Origin: Yarrowia lipolytica
Lineage: Eukaryota > Ascomycota > Dipodascomycetes > Dipodascales
Direction of reading: 5' to 3'
NCBI RefSeq assembly: GCF_001761485.1
Contig: NC_090774.1
Location: forward strand, 1,426,001-1,490,000
DNA: 64,000 nucleotides
Each line of letters starts with the position of its first letter. Position 1 is the first letter of the stretch. The position numbers were made by a program, and so were the translations under genes. Below the pieces are notes generated by a model. The model worked only from the letters and a program-made list of their open reading frames with translations. It made no database searches and was not told the DNA's origin. Below, one piece after another: positions 29,479 through 38,400 of this stretch.

Positions 29479-30117
29479 GGCTGATGATGATCTGATGGCG
29501 TCTGTTTCCTTCTCATCCTTTCCAAAACCCCATCTATATACATTTCTGTGTCTGTTGGTGTGGTATCATCTGCTGTGGTTGTGCTATTGAGGTCGCCAAA
29601 ACGGGTAGCATCAATTGGGTGCCCAAAAGAGGTGGCTCAATGCAGAAATGTCGCTATCTGAAACACATCCTTGGCAGTCCGAATCAAGACTTAAACAGGT
29701 GACATTCTATGTGGAAAAATATTTGGTCATTCTTCCTCATGGCCAAGGGCATAACATTGGTCAGCATTCCTTACTTCCATACACATCTAACTTTTTGACC
29801 GTTGAGCCTTGTTAGGCGCTGATGGACTAAGCGACCCTGAGCACTCGGGTCTAGCAACAAGTAGAGTGGCAGGGGCTAGGCTGAAACATTTTAACCAGAA
29901 ATGAAGCTGATTCGAGAGCAACCAGGCTTCAGAAGACCATCTTGTGAACACCTCTCGCCCTCCACGCTCTCTCCATAAACCTCCAGCCTGCGCCCCCACT
30001 TTTGGGTTCCATAAATGGTCCCAAGGTTTCAGGCGCTGTGCAGAGTGGGTGCCAAATAACGGTGTGTGTAAAAAACGTCAAATACAATAACGGCTTCCAA
30101 GTTTCTCACTTTTCAGC
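29479..30117. other. Divergent promoter region, protease / tandem RING gene
   Basis: 639 bp with no supported gene and no clear repeats. Confidence 0.45.
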
Positions 30118-31029
30118 ATGAAACGAGACAAGAACAAAACGGACGGCGACACGGACTCCACGGACTCCACCCCCGACGACACAACCGCCACGGACGACAT
30201 GACGGACGACGTACACGACCTGTACGCCACTGACGCCACCTCCCCACAGGTGGATGGTGATGTCGATCAGAGCGACGTCAAGACGCCTGGAGACACAGTG
30301 ACGCAGGAGAGAGACACAGACGCGGGCTCAGACACGGAGACGGAGTCCGACAACGACGCGGAGCCGCTGTTATCGCCCTCACAACCCCACAACGTGCACA
30401 AGTACAGAGGCGTGCTGCACTGCGGAGTGTGTAGTAAGGTGGTGAAGCATGGCGTCCAGGTACGACCTCTACCGTGCAAGGACCACGTAATACACACTGA
30501 GTGTGTAACGGGAAACAACCAGCTGCCCTCCAAGTGCATGTCTCAGAAATGCTCGCCGTCTTCAAACACGTCTACATCTTCTGATGCCTCGCCCAATATG
30601 GCTCTGCCCAAGGTAATTCTCACCGTCCAGGACTTTGAACGAGACTATCCCGTCACACATTTTCTGCCCACAGAAAGCGAAGTCACCTACTGCCTGGTGT
30701 GCCAGGGCATCGTCAACCCGCCCACACAGGTGCGGACCATGCCCTGTGGCCATAAAGCACATGCCAGTTGCATCCCAGCTCCACTGGCCGTACCCGATAA
30801 GTGCAGGTTCTGCCGACGAGATAACCATTATAGAAGGGAACAGGAGCTGCTGGACGGATATGACCCGGCGCTATACGCCAACCAAAACCTGCCTGTTTAT
30901 CCTGGCAGATCAGACGAGGGAGAAGATGATGACTCGCCTCCTCCTGCTCACTCCCCGCCGCCCCCTGGAGCAGAACTGGGGCTACCGACGTACGAGGAGG
31001 CCACCGAGTGGACAGAAGAGACAAAATGA
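30118..31029 (+). CDS. Tandem RING-finger protein
   Basis: 303 residues. The N-terminal ~90 are Asp/Thr-rich and disordered. Finger 1 (about 102-145): C102, C105, C120, H123, H126, C129, C140, C145, an imperfect RING-like array. Finger 2 (192-232): C192-x2-C195, C210-G-H212-x2-H215-x2-C218, C229-x2-C232, a textbook RING-H2. The linker is Ser/Thr-rich. The C-terminal tail holds a Pro run and LPTYEEATEW, resembling the LPxYEEA motifs of fungal membrane-traffic adaptors that bind Nedd4/Rsp5 WW domains. Probable E3 ubiquitin ligase or adaptor; no membrane span is visible. The two fingers share spacing and the sequence VRxxPC-(G/K)-x-H, which suggests internal duplication. I do not recognise a named orthologue. 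No intron seen. Confidence 0.82.
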   Translation: MKRDKNKTDGDTDSTDSTPDDTTATDDMTDDVHDLYATDATSPQVDGDVDQSDVKTPGDTVTQERDTDAGSDTETESDNDAEPLLSPSQPHNVHKYRGVLHCGVCSKVVKHGVQVRPLPCKDHVIHTECVTGNNQLPSKCMSQKCSPSSNTSTSSDASPNMALPKVILTVQDFERDYPVTHFLPTESEVTYCLVCQGIVNPPTQVRTMPCGHKAHASCIPAPLAVPDKCRFCRRDNHYRREQELLDGYDPALYANQNLPVYPGRSDEGEDDDSPPPAHSPPPPGAELGLPTYEEATEWTEETK

Positions 31030-31125
31030 TAGACAGATAGCATATACGTGATTTGATTTATTTATAGCAAGATTTTGGGGCCAAAAGGTAGCATTTTTGA
31101 GCAAAAAATGCAAAAAAAGAAATGG

Positions 31126-31221
31126 CGACAATTGCAGGACTCGAACCTACGCGCGGAAACCGCATTTGATAGCTGAATAGAAATTCAAGTCAAACTCCTT
31201 AAACCACTCGGACAAATTGCC
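31126..31221 (-). tRNA. tRNA-Ser (anticodon UGA) with a 13-nt intron
   Basis: On the minus strand GGCAATT opens the acceptor stem and AATTGTC closes it (one G-U pair), with discriminator G, the serine identity base. The D-arm has GAGTGG; the anticodon stem TTTGA/TCAAA holds loop CTTGAA-[intron]-A, so the anticodon is TGA, reading UCA. The intron (TTTCTATTCAGCT) sits after position 37, the canonical place. A long variable arm (TGCGG/CCGCG) and the T-arm GTAGG-TTCGAGT-CCTGC complete a class II tRNA. A T-run just downstream on the minus strand (around 31112-31120) fits a Pol III terminator. CCA is not encoded. Confidence 0.95.
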
Positions 31222-32611
31222 AGTTTTTCCAAATTTTAAAAAGTTCATTATATCACCGATAGACAGGGTCACGTGACTAAGTTTTTTTTTACAGGCCACT
31301 AAAACTGATGAGGACGATGGGTTATCTGGTTTGTAGAAAAGTTAGGGATTGGGGTGACAATCAAGTTTATGATAAGTATTTGCTTGGCCATCTCTGACGC
31401 TCGAGAGGCTTGTTTTTATGGCTGTTGCTCATGTTCCGTTTCGATGATCTGATAAATAGGGGTGATGATCGGCAGAGGGTCCCTTCAGGGGTAAGACGTG
31501 CGCTGGTGGTGGTCATACCATAGGGGTAAGGAAGTAAGTATGTGGGTGATTGGCAAAAAAAACAACAAGAAAAAGTGGCTCGGATGAGAGCTCTAACAGC
31601 TTTCAGTCTCCACTCAAAAATGTACACATTGTTCCCCACCAAATCCACTTCCTGTTGTACATTCCTCATCAATACGTCTGGCCTGTTCCAGTCCAAAGTT
31701 AGATCTGAAACGATCAGGGTATTCAGACATAATTAGTTGTGCTTAAAAGTATTCATAGTAGCATCCTCAAAACGGCGCAGTTCTCCGAGAATACATGTAT
31801 CTACACATGACGCGACTCTCGTTCATCATAAGATTGATATCGCTGTGTTCACGATACGTCTCCTGTATTGCTTTGCAACCCCTAAACGCTGGGACGCATC
31901 GATACGGCACAATATGCAGTGGTTGCTTCAAGCAAACTTGGCTTGGTAGGTGTGGTGAATATACCGGTATCGAATACCAGTGCTGTAGGATGTATGTGTT
32001 TGCGAGCCTGCCATTGTCATACAGTAATAACCGTAGAGTATTTGTATACAGTAGCTAGTTCGAGATCTGTTTGAGAAGTTGTCCAAGTGTTGTACTCGTA
32101 CAAGTGCTGATTGTGATTTGCACTGACGACTGACGAGAGACACTCTCGTTTTACTCGTATCGTACAGCTGCGACAACTGCGGAAGAATGAACATGTGTCA
32201 TTTTAGCCCGGCGCAATTGTGGGTGCCTGCGGCGTTTTCAGCTTGTATTTCGGGCTAAAACAGGGCTACAAGAGATTCTCGGAGGCCCCATCTCTGTGTT
32301 TTCGACACTTGTGGTGGCAACATCAAAATCACGTTCTCAAAATATACTGTGATGTACTGTCAAAGTATGACAAGAGGGGCGCGGGTGATGCCTCTATGGT
32401 TGCGGTTACCCGGCCGTCATCACGCACCGCACCACCAACACTGTGCAGGACCTCCCAACCCTTGCAGAGGTTGGGTGTGGCTATATTTACCTGCAGACAG
32501 ATAGACAACAGAAGCTTGACAAGTGAGAGCTGCAAATACTTGTACGACCACCCGACTTCTTTGATACATTTCCACCCTCACCCACTCACTCTCACGCCAA
32601 CACAGTCGCAA
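31222..32611. other. Intergenic between tRNA-Ser and ARL8
   Basis: 1.4 kb without supported genes. It contains GTACTCGTACAAGT-type strings near 32094 and an A-rich run at 31554-31572. The ARL8 frame is open far upstream (to about 32219) without conserved content, which I take as untranslated leader. No LTR or transposon end recognised beside the tRNA gene. Confidence 0.45.
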
Positions 32612-33160
32612 ATGGAGTGGTTCAAGAACATTTACGAATGGCTCTTGTCGCTGTTCTGGTCCACGGAGCTGGACATTACGCTTCTGGGTCTCCAGAACGC
32701 CGGCAAAACGTCGCTTCTCAAGGCCATCTGTGGTTCAGATTTCACTCCAGACTCGATACCCACTGTGGGGTTTGCTATGAAGCGGGTCAAGGTGGGCCGC
32801 GTGACGCTCAAGTGCTGGGATCTGGGCGGCCAGCCGCGATTCAGAAGCATGTGGGAGCGATACTGCCGGGGAGTCAACGCGGTGGTGTTCATCCTGGACT
32901 CTGCGGACCCGTCGACGTTCGATACCGCCAAAACAGAGCTGCATTCACTGCTGGAAAAGGAAAGCATGGAGGGAATTCCGCTGTTGGTGCTGGGCAACAA
33001 GAACGACATTGCCGACGCAATTCCGGTAGACAAGGTGATCCAGACGCTGGGACTCAAGGAAATCACCGACCGCGAGGTCTCGTGCTACTCCATTTCCGTC
33101 AAGGAGGCCAACAATCTGAGCGCCGTGCTAAAGTGGCTCATTGCCAACAGAAAGACCTAA
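32612..33160 (+). CDS. ARL8: Arf-like GTPase Arl8
   Basis: 182 residues from ATG 32612, the exact length of animal Arl8, which the product follows from its amphipathic N-terminus (MEWFKNIYEWLLSLFW) onward. Boxes: GLQNAGKTS (26-34), T51 within IPTVGF, WDLGGQPRFRSMWERYCRGVNA (69-90, near-identical in Arl8 and diagnostic), NKND (129-132), CYSISVKE (SAK-like). No Gly2, consistent with Arl8 being membrane-bound through an acetylated amphipathic helix rather than myristate. Arl8 acts on lysosomes/vacuoles, recruiting effectors for vesicle tethering and transport. It is absent from baker's yeast but kept in many fungi. The neighbouring convergent gene encodes a Pep12-like endosomal SNARE. Confidence 0.96.
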   Translation: MEWFKNIYEWLLSLFWSTELDITLLGLQNAGKTSLLKAICGSDFTPDSIPTVGFAMKRVKVGRVTLKCWDLGGQPRFRSMWERYCRGVNAVVFILDSADPSTFDTAKTELHSLLEKESMEGIPLLVLGNKNDIADAIPVDKVIQTLGLKEITDREVSCYSISVKEANNLSAVLKWLIANRKT

Positions 33161-33617
33161 CAGCATTCATTATTTATAGACAAGCATGTGACAAGTACCT
33201 ACAACGATGGGCGTAGAGAATGCGCACGCACACATGGGCATAGGTTGACCGATAAGACCTAGAACAAGAACCTCAATATCCAAGCAGGTGGATTCAACGT
33301 GACTGCAATCTTCAGGAGATTCCGTAAGCAACCTACGTGACTATTTGTACTTGTAGTAGAGCTATCATAAGTAGCGTCTTGTGCTCTCATAATAAGCACA
33401 GAAAAAAAAAACTACTTGTTCATGTATATATTCACGTCTTAATTTGACTAAATACTAGATGCATTTCTGATAGTTGATATCGTTAGTAGGCGCGTTGAGC
33501 GTTTTTGTTTTTGGTTGGTTGAAGGGGGCGACATTTAGATGCGAATGTCTTATTATTAGTGTGGGGTGTGTTGAAGGTGTTGACTGAGGCGCGTAGGTAC
33601 CATTAACTCTGGAATCG
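33161..33617. other. Convergent 3' intergenic ARL8 / syntaxin
   Basis: 457 bp, A-rich run near 33404; terminators presumed. Nothing else seen. Confidence 0.45.
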
Positions 33618-34397
33618 TTACGCGGCAACTGCTAGAATGATGATGAGGGCGAGGATCATGATTCCAAGGACAATCAGAGAACAAGTTCTTCGCTTTTTCT
33701 GGTAATCGTTGGCCTTGACGAGCTCTCCAGCAGCTGCGGAGGTCTGATCCGCCACCGTGGAGATGTTGTTCTCCACTGAGTCCATCTGTTCTCCCTGGTG
33801 GGCTATTAACGCACCGAGGTCTCTGTAGATGCCGTTAATGTCGTTGATGCCCTGTTCGATGCCCCGAATGTCCTCCTCTCGCTCAGCAATGAGCACCTGT
33901 TGCAGGTCCACCTCCGACTGGTCCACCACGTCCAGCAGCTGGTCCTGCAGTCCTCCGTAGTTGGTGTTGTTCATGCCCATGGGCTTGGCTGCCAGCAGGC
34001 GGTCCTGTTCGCTCCGTTCTTCCTCCAGGGCCGCTCGGGCTGCAGTATCCTGCCTCTTGTACGCATCGGTACTCTGATGCTGCAGGTTTTGGAACCGGCT
34101 CAGGAGCAGGCCGAACTCGTTGCTCAGCCGTTTCTGGGCAAACTGCTCCGTGTTGGACAGCTCCGCCTCGGGAAACATGTTGAGCCGGCGCACGTTGGCA
34201 TGCATGGTTTTGATGTCGGCGGTGATTTTCTCCGCCAGATCGGTGACACGGCCACGGTTGGTATCTCCATCTTTTCGGGTTCCGATCCACGACACAAACC
34301 GGTCGAGTTTCGCCACGTCGGCCGAGATGGTCTGCAGCGAATCGGACAGCTCCGTGGTCACCTGCTGGAACGGCACTTTCTGGTTTTCGAGATCCAT
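33618..34397 (-). CDS. PEP12: Qa-SNARE (syntaxin), Pep12 type
   Basis: 259 residues. The N-terminal Habc three-helix region (about 10-130) includes FQQVTTELSDSLQTISADVAKLDRF. The SNARE helix (about 172-232) is REEDIRGIEQGINDINGIYRDLGALIAHQGEQMDSVENNI, with the zero-layer glutamine Q201. A basic KKRR patch and a C-terminal tail anchor (about 239-258, SLIVLGIMILALIIILAVAA) complete it. The register IERGI-x-ELN-x-(F/Y)-x-DLG is closest to Pep12/syntaxin-7, the endosome/prevacuole t-SNARE; Vam3 (vacuole) is the main alternative. Mediates fusion of Golgi- and endocytosis-derived vesicles with the prevacuolar compartment. Convergent with ARL8. Confidence 0.88.
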   Translation of the reverse strand: MDLENQKVPFQQVTTELSDSLQTISADVAKLDRFVSWIGTRKDGDTNRGRVTDLAEKITADIKTMHANVRRLNMFPEAELSNTEQFAQKRLSNEFGLLLSRFQNLQHQSTDAYKRQDTAARAALEEERSEQDRLLAAKPMGMNNTNYGGLQDQLLDVVDQSEVDLQQVLIAEREEDIRGIEQGINDINGIYRDLGALIAHQGEQMDSVENNISTVADQTSAAAGELVKANDYQKKRRTCSLIVLGIMILALIIILAVAA

Positions 34398-35556
34398 GCT
34401 GTTGGGCGGTGTTTTGGGGGGTTGGTTGGAGGTGTAGGAGTCAAAAAAAAATAATTTATTAGCTTACTCCAGGCCAGAGGTGACTAATAGAGGTTAATGG
34501 AAACTCTCAGTCAAGGGTGTGAGTGTGGGCTGTAGGTGGGTTATGATAAATGGGAGTGGCAGAAGGAGCAGCCAAACGTCTCGTGAAAAAGGAGAAAGAA
34601 GAAAAGGGACTCGCAAAAGTGGGGTATCCACTACAAACATGAACCCTCCTCCCGTACAAGTGAGAAGACCATCACAAAGTGTCTTACTCCCTCCTCCACG
34701 TGACAGCGATTGACGCCAAGCCACAGTTGGATATTGACTCGGGTAAGAAAAGTGGAAAATCAAGGGACCTCCTATACATTACATTTATACAAGTATGTAC
34801 ATACTGTACAGTAATAGGAGAATAGTGCACAACCATAGACCACGAGTCATGGCCGTTGCAAGAGGGCGGATTGAAGCTTTCTTTATATTGGCGTCGCGTG
34901 ACACATTTTTTGACCCTAGAGAATGCTCCACTCCCGGCATCCCTACAAGAGGCGTATTCGTTTCGCTACGTGAATGAGTCGCAACGAGCCGCAGCCGAGT
35001 GGCACACACTATATTAAGGAACGCCACGACGGGGGCTGGCTGTACCTTCAGTAGCTAGTGGAGATGGGGGTGCAATGGAAAAGACGTACTCGTAGGAAAA
35101 CGGAAAATGGAAAACGGAAAACCACGGTATCTATAGCAGGACACACGGGTCAGGAGATGTCGACTCATTTGATTAGTCATTCTAATGCGATACTGGGATA
35201 GTCTGCAAGTGTCGTCTCGTACATACCGTCGTATGACTGTACCCCTCGTACCCCTCGATTCATCTTCTCATGCAGATGAGACATCATAATTAGTCCGTGT
35301 AATTACTCTATGTACTGGTACGATACATTGTCATACTACAAGTGCTACTGGTTACAAGTACTTAGTGTACTCGTACTCGGACCGGTGAATGCCGACATTA
35401 CGCACGAGCTCCGATCGGATATACAGAAACAACCGAGAACCACAGTGCATACCGCAACTACTTTATGTACAGCCTTGTAGACTATGGTCGGTGTCCGAAA
35501 ACCGCCTTTTGAAGCCACCATGACAAAGCCACGATGGCAAAGCCACCATAATGCAA

Positions 35557-35605
35557 GCCACAGAGGGCGGATCAGCCACAGAGGGTGGATCAGCCATAGA
35601 GGACT
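35557..35605. repeat. Imperfect 18-bp tandem repeat
   Basis: Two and a half copies of a unit reading GCCACAGAGGGCGGATCA with one or two changes. Just to the left (35512-35556), shorter AAGCCACNATG-type units recur, possibly related. Confidence 0.6.
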
Positions 35606-35817
35606 GAGAATCATCAGTGTCAAACGGCAAGTTAAGTCCGTGGCACAACTATCCGACATCTCTTGACTTTGACTTAAATCTCCATGTACTGGTACCAGTC
35701 CACATCTGCGCTCTTTCTGCGATGAATATAAAGCGGCGAAGCTGTCTGACAAGTGAACTCTGGTAAACTCTGGGGATTCTATACGACGTGCATCGATGCC
35801 GTGTACTTGGCAGAGGC

Positions 35818-35830
35818 TATATAAGATAAG
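35818..35830 (+). promoter_or_regulatory. TATA box and overlapping GATAAG of the amidase gene
   Basis: TATATAAG (35818-35825) runs directly into GATAAG (35825-35830), about 50 bp before the amidase ATG. GATAAG is the core site of fungal GATA factors that control nitrogen-source genes, which suits an amidase; a single hexamer is weak evidence. Confidence 0.4.
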
Positions 35831-35874
35831 AGGGGTCTCGGTGGGCTGATTCTGAGTATCGCAATATCACCAGC

Positions 35875-37497
35875 ATGACCTTCCAGGACGCAAAGGACAT
35901 CTACAACAACCGTCTGCAAAAGTCAATTGAGGAGGTGGACAAGTATTTCCCCGGAAGCCACAAACCCCTGCCCGATACTATCCCTTCCAACGTCAGACCA
36001 CTGCTCAAGCTGCTCCATGACGAAGACTACGAGGTTGTGACGCTAGGAGGAATCGAACTGCTCGATAAACTGGCCAAGGGCGAATGGTCTGCCGTTCGAG
36101 TCACGGGTGCGTACATTCGAGCTGCCGTGTTGGCCCACAAGCTGGTCAACTGCGCGACCGAATTCCTTGCAGAGCGGGCCTACAACCGAGCCAAGTTCCT
36201 CGATGAACATCTGGCCCAAAAGGGGCCCGTTGGACCCTTCCACGGCTTGCCTTTCTCCGTCAAAGAGCTGCTGGGCGTCAAGGGACATATCTCCACCTGT
36301 GAAAACTCCTTCTTTCTGGACTCGGAGCCCATGGAAAAGGATCTGGTGCTGATCCAGCAGCTGGAGAGCCAGGGGGGTACCATATTTGTGCGAACAAACG
36401 GCCCGCAGCTCTGTAATTCTCTCGACAGTTACTCTCCTGTCCACGGTTCCACTCTCAACCCTTATAATACTTCTCTGACCACTGGAGGCTCTTCTTCCGG
36501 AGAAGGAGCTCTGGCGGCCTTTGGAGCGAGTATCATTGGTCTGGGAACCGACATTGGAGGCTCCATTCGAGCTCCTTCTTCTTTCTGTGGAATCTACGGT
36601 CTCAAGCCCACCAGGGGACGTCTTTCGATGCTCAATTGTGTGGGGTCCAACCCAGGAAACGACTTCATCAAGGCCGTTGTAGGTCCCATGTCTCGAGACC
36701 TGCGTCTGATTGATTTGTTCATGGAGAATATCATCAAGCAAAAGCCGTGGAAGGACGATGTTTCCTTGGAGGCTGTGCCTTGGGAGATTGTGTCTTCCAT
36801 CCAGCCCAAGAAGCTGACTCTGGGATACACCACCTTTGACGGGGTGGCCCATCCTCATCCCCCTATTGTACATGCAATTGAAGAGCTGGTCAAGAAGTAC
36901 GATGGAAAGACTGTGGACGGAGTGGAAATCACTTTCAAGAAGTACACCCCTGTCATTCCTGAAGATATTATCCACATGCTCATTGGAATGTTCATGCCCG
37001 ACGCTGGAGAGCGAATCAAAAAGTGGTCCGAGAAGTTTGGAGAGCCCTTGGATGACCCTGGCCCGGAGGTCAAGGCTCTGGCCAAGAAGCTGGAAATTAG
37101 CGATGTCTTTGCCCTCAACACCAAGCGAGACAAGTATAGACAGACCGTGTGGGAGGACTGGAAGAAGCAGGGGATCGATGCGGTGATTTATCCGGTATAC
37201 ATTTCGCCCTCGTCTGTGATCCGAACACCCAATTATGGATTGTACACCATGCTGTGGAACGTGGTGGACTACCCGGGAGTGACTCTTCCTCTAACCAAGA
37301 TGGACGCCAAGAAGGACTACGGTCCTACTCCTGAGCCTGCCAATGACATGGACAAGAAGTTCCTGGGCATGTACGAGCCGGAGAAGTTCGACAATGCTCC
37401 CATTGGAGTTCAGATTATCGGCCCTCGGTTTGAGGAGCCTCTGCTGCTCAAGGTGGCTCAGCTTCTCCAGGGCACTGTTCAGCCTTTGGGCGAGTAG
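35875..37497 (+). CDS. Amidase-signature hydrolase (fatty-acid-amide/acetamidase type)
   Basis: 540 residues, an amidase-signature (AS) enzyme that hydrolyses carboxamides to acid plus ammonia or amine. Ser-cis-Ser-Lys triad: K130 in GLPFSVKELLG, S206 in TTGGSSSGEGAL, nucleophile S230 in GLGTDIGGSIRAPSSFCGIYGLKPTRG. The spacings between S206, E210 and S230 equal those of mammalian FAAH, and the block after S230 is nearly the same, so a fatty-acid-amide or broad acetamidase specificity is likely; sequence alone cannot decide. S208 replaces a usual Gly of the GGSSGGE loop. No signal peptide, membrane span or clear peroxisomal tail (ends VQPLGE). It may supply nitrogen from amides. An upstream GATAAG fits nitrogen control. 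Confidence 0.93.
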   Translation: MTFQDAKDIYNNRLQKSIEEVDKYFPGSHKPLPDTIPSNVRPLLKLLHDEDYEVVTLGGIELLDKLAKGEWSAVRVTGAYIRAAVLAHKLVNCATEFLAERAYNRAKFLDEHLAQKGPVGPFHGLPFSVKELLGVKGHISTCENSFFLDSEPMEKDLVLIQQLESQGGTIFVRTNGPQLCNSLDSYSPVHGSTLNPYNTSLTTGGSSSGEGALAAFGASIIGLGTDIGGSIRAPSSFCGIYGLKPTRGRLSMLNCVGSNPGNDFIKAVVGPMSRDLRLIDLFMENIIKQKPWKDDVSLEAVPWEIVSSIQPKKLTLGYTTFDGVAHPHPPIVHAIEELVKKYDGKTVDGVEITFKKYTPVIPEDIIHMLIGMFMPDAGERIKKWSEKFGEPLDDPGPEVKALAKKLEISDVFALNTKRDKYRQTVWEDWKKQGIDAVIYPVYISPSSVIRTPNYGLYTMLWNVVDYPGVTLPLTKMDAKKDYGPTPEPANDMDKKFLGMYEPEKFDNAPIGVQIIGPRFEEPLLLKVAQLLQGTVQPLGE

Positions 37498-38400
37498 GTA
37501 TTTTGACCACAATTGATGTTATTGAACAGGAACTTTTTTAAAAGTAGTGATTACTGTAGCGACAGGTACATACTGTGATACAGTGACAGGTGGTGTTTGA
37601 GAGTCGGCACTGTAGTCAGATCACTATGTACACTACGTAGTAGAACTATCACGACCATGCCAGTACTACCATAAATGTTTTTTTATTTTATTTGATTTTA
37701 CAGTGATCAATAGATGGTCTTCAAGAGCATGTAAAGCCTGTAATTACAAGTAAACCACCACCAGAGACTGTCACGGCCTAGGAACGGCTCCGTTGGCAAC
37801 AAGCAAAGTTCACACGACGTAGGAGGTGAGCAATCACCTCTTCGACACGGTTTCAGGTAGGGGCTTCAAAATGAGAAGAAAAAAACTGAGAGCGAAAAAA
37901 GAATCAATATCATCCCAAATCCCACAACAATGCCACCCCGCCCACGGCACATGGCACGGTACAGCACCCACCAGCACTTCTACACAGTACAGTGTGTGCA
38001 TTTGGATGCGATGTGTCTCCTACCACGCGTATTAGACTTTTTCAAAAACAATTTGCAGCTTAATTTGCAACCTGGTCATGCACCTTTTCGAGAGGGGGCC
38101 AAAAAGAAGTAAGCCCAATATGCGACGGCGGCAACTCTGTGGAATAATGAAAATTCAAACACAAGTATGTTTGCTGATTTCTAAGCCGTTTGTGTCTTTG
38201 TCTTCTCAATTGCTCACCTTGTTCACCCTTTATCAAAGGGCTCAGTCTCCGACTGCACCCCCAACCCCGAACTCTAACACGCGTCGGGGCTGGTAACGCG
38301 TTTTTTCACCTTGATGCGTCTCAATTAGGCTCTTTTGGGTTATCAAATTGAGACCCGTCTTTTACTCTTAACACATTACACACTAGACACATTACACAGC
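37498..38400. other. POL1 promoter region
   Basis: 0.9 kb. Carries three ACGCGT hexamers, at 38025-38030, 38279-38284 and 38296-38301. No gene supported; T-rich run near 37678-37700. Confidence 0.5.
38279..38301 (+). promoter_or_regulatory. Paired MluI cell-cycle boxes of POL1
   Basis: Two ACGCGT hexamers 17 bp apart, about 100-120 bp before the POL1 ATG, with a third 250 bp further up. In other yeasts ACGCGT binds MBF and drives G1/S expression of DNA-replication genes including POL1. Function here is inferred. Confidence 0.6.

Larger units (their letters stand above)
34398..35874. other. Divergent promoter region, syntaxin / amidase
   Basis: 1.5 kb with no supported gene. It contains AACGGAAAA-type A-rich repeats (35096-35120), an imperfect 18-bp tandem repeat near 35557-35605, and a TATA/GATA pair just before the amidase ATG. 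Confidence 0.45.

Noticed and set aside
31000-32200. LTR or transposon ends next to the tRNA-Ser gene
   Set aside because: tRNA flanks are common insertion sites, but no inverted TG...CA ends, target duplications or element frames were visible.
32219-32611. N-terminal extension of ARL8 by 131 codons
   Set aside because: ATG 32612 gives exactly the conserved Arl8 start and length; the upstream part has no conserved content.
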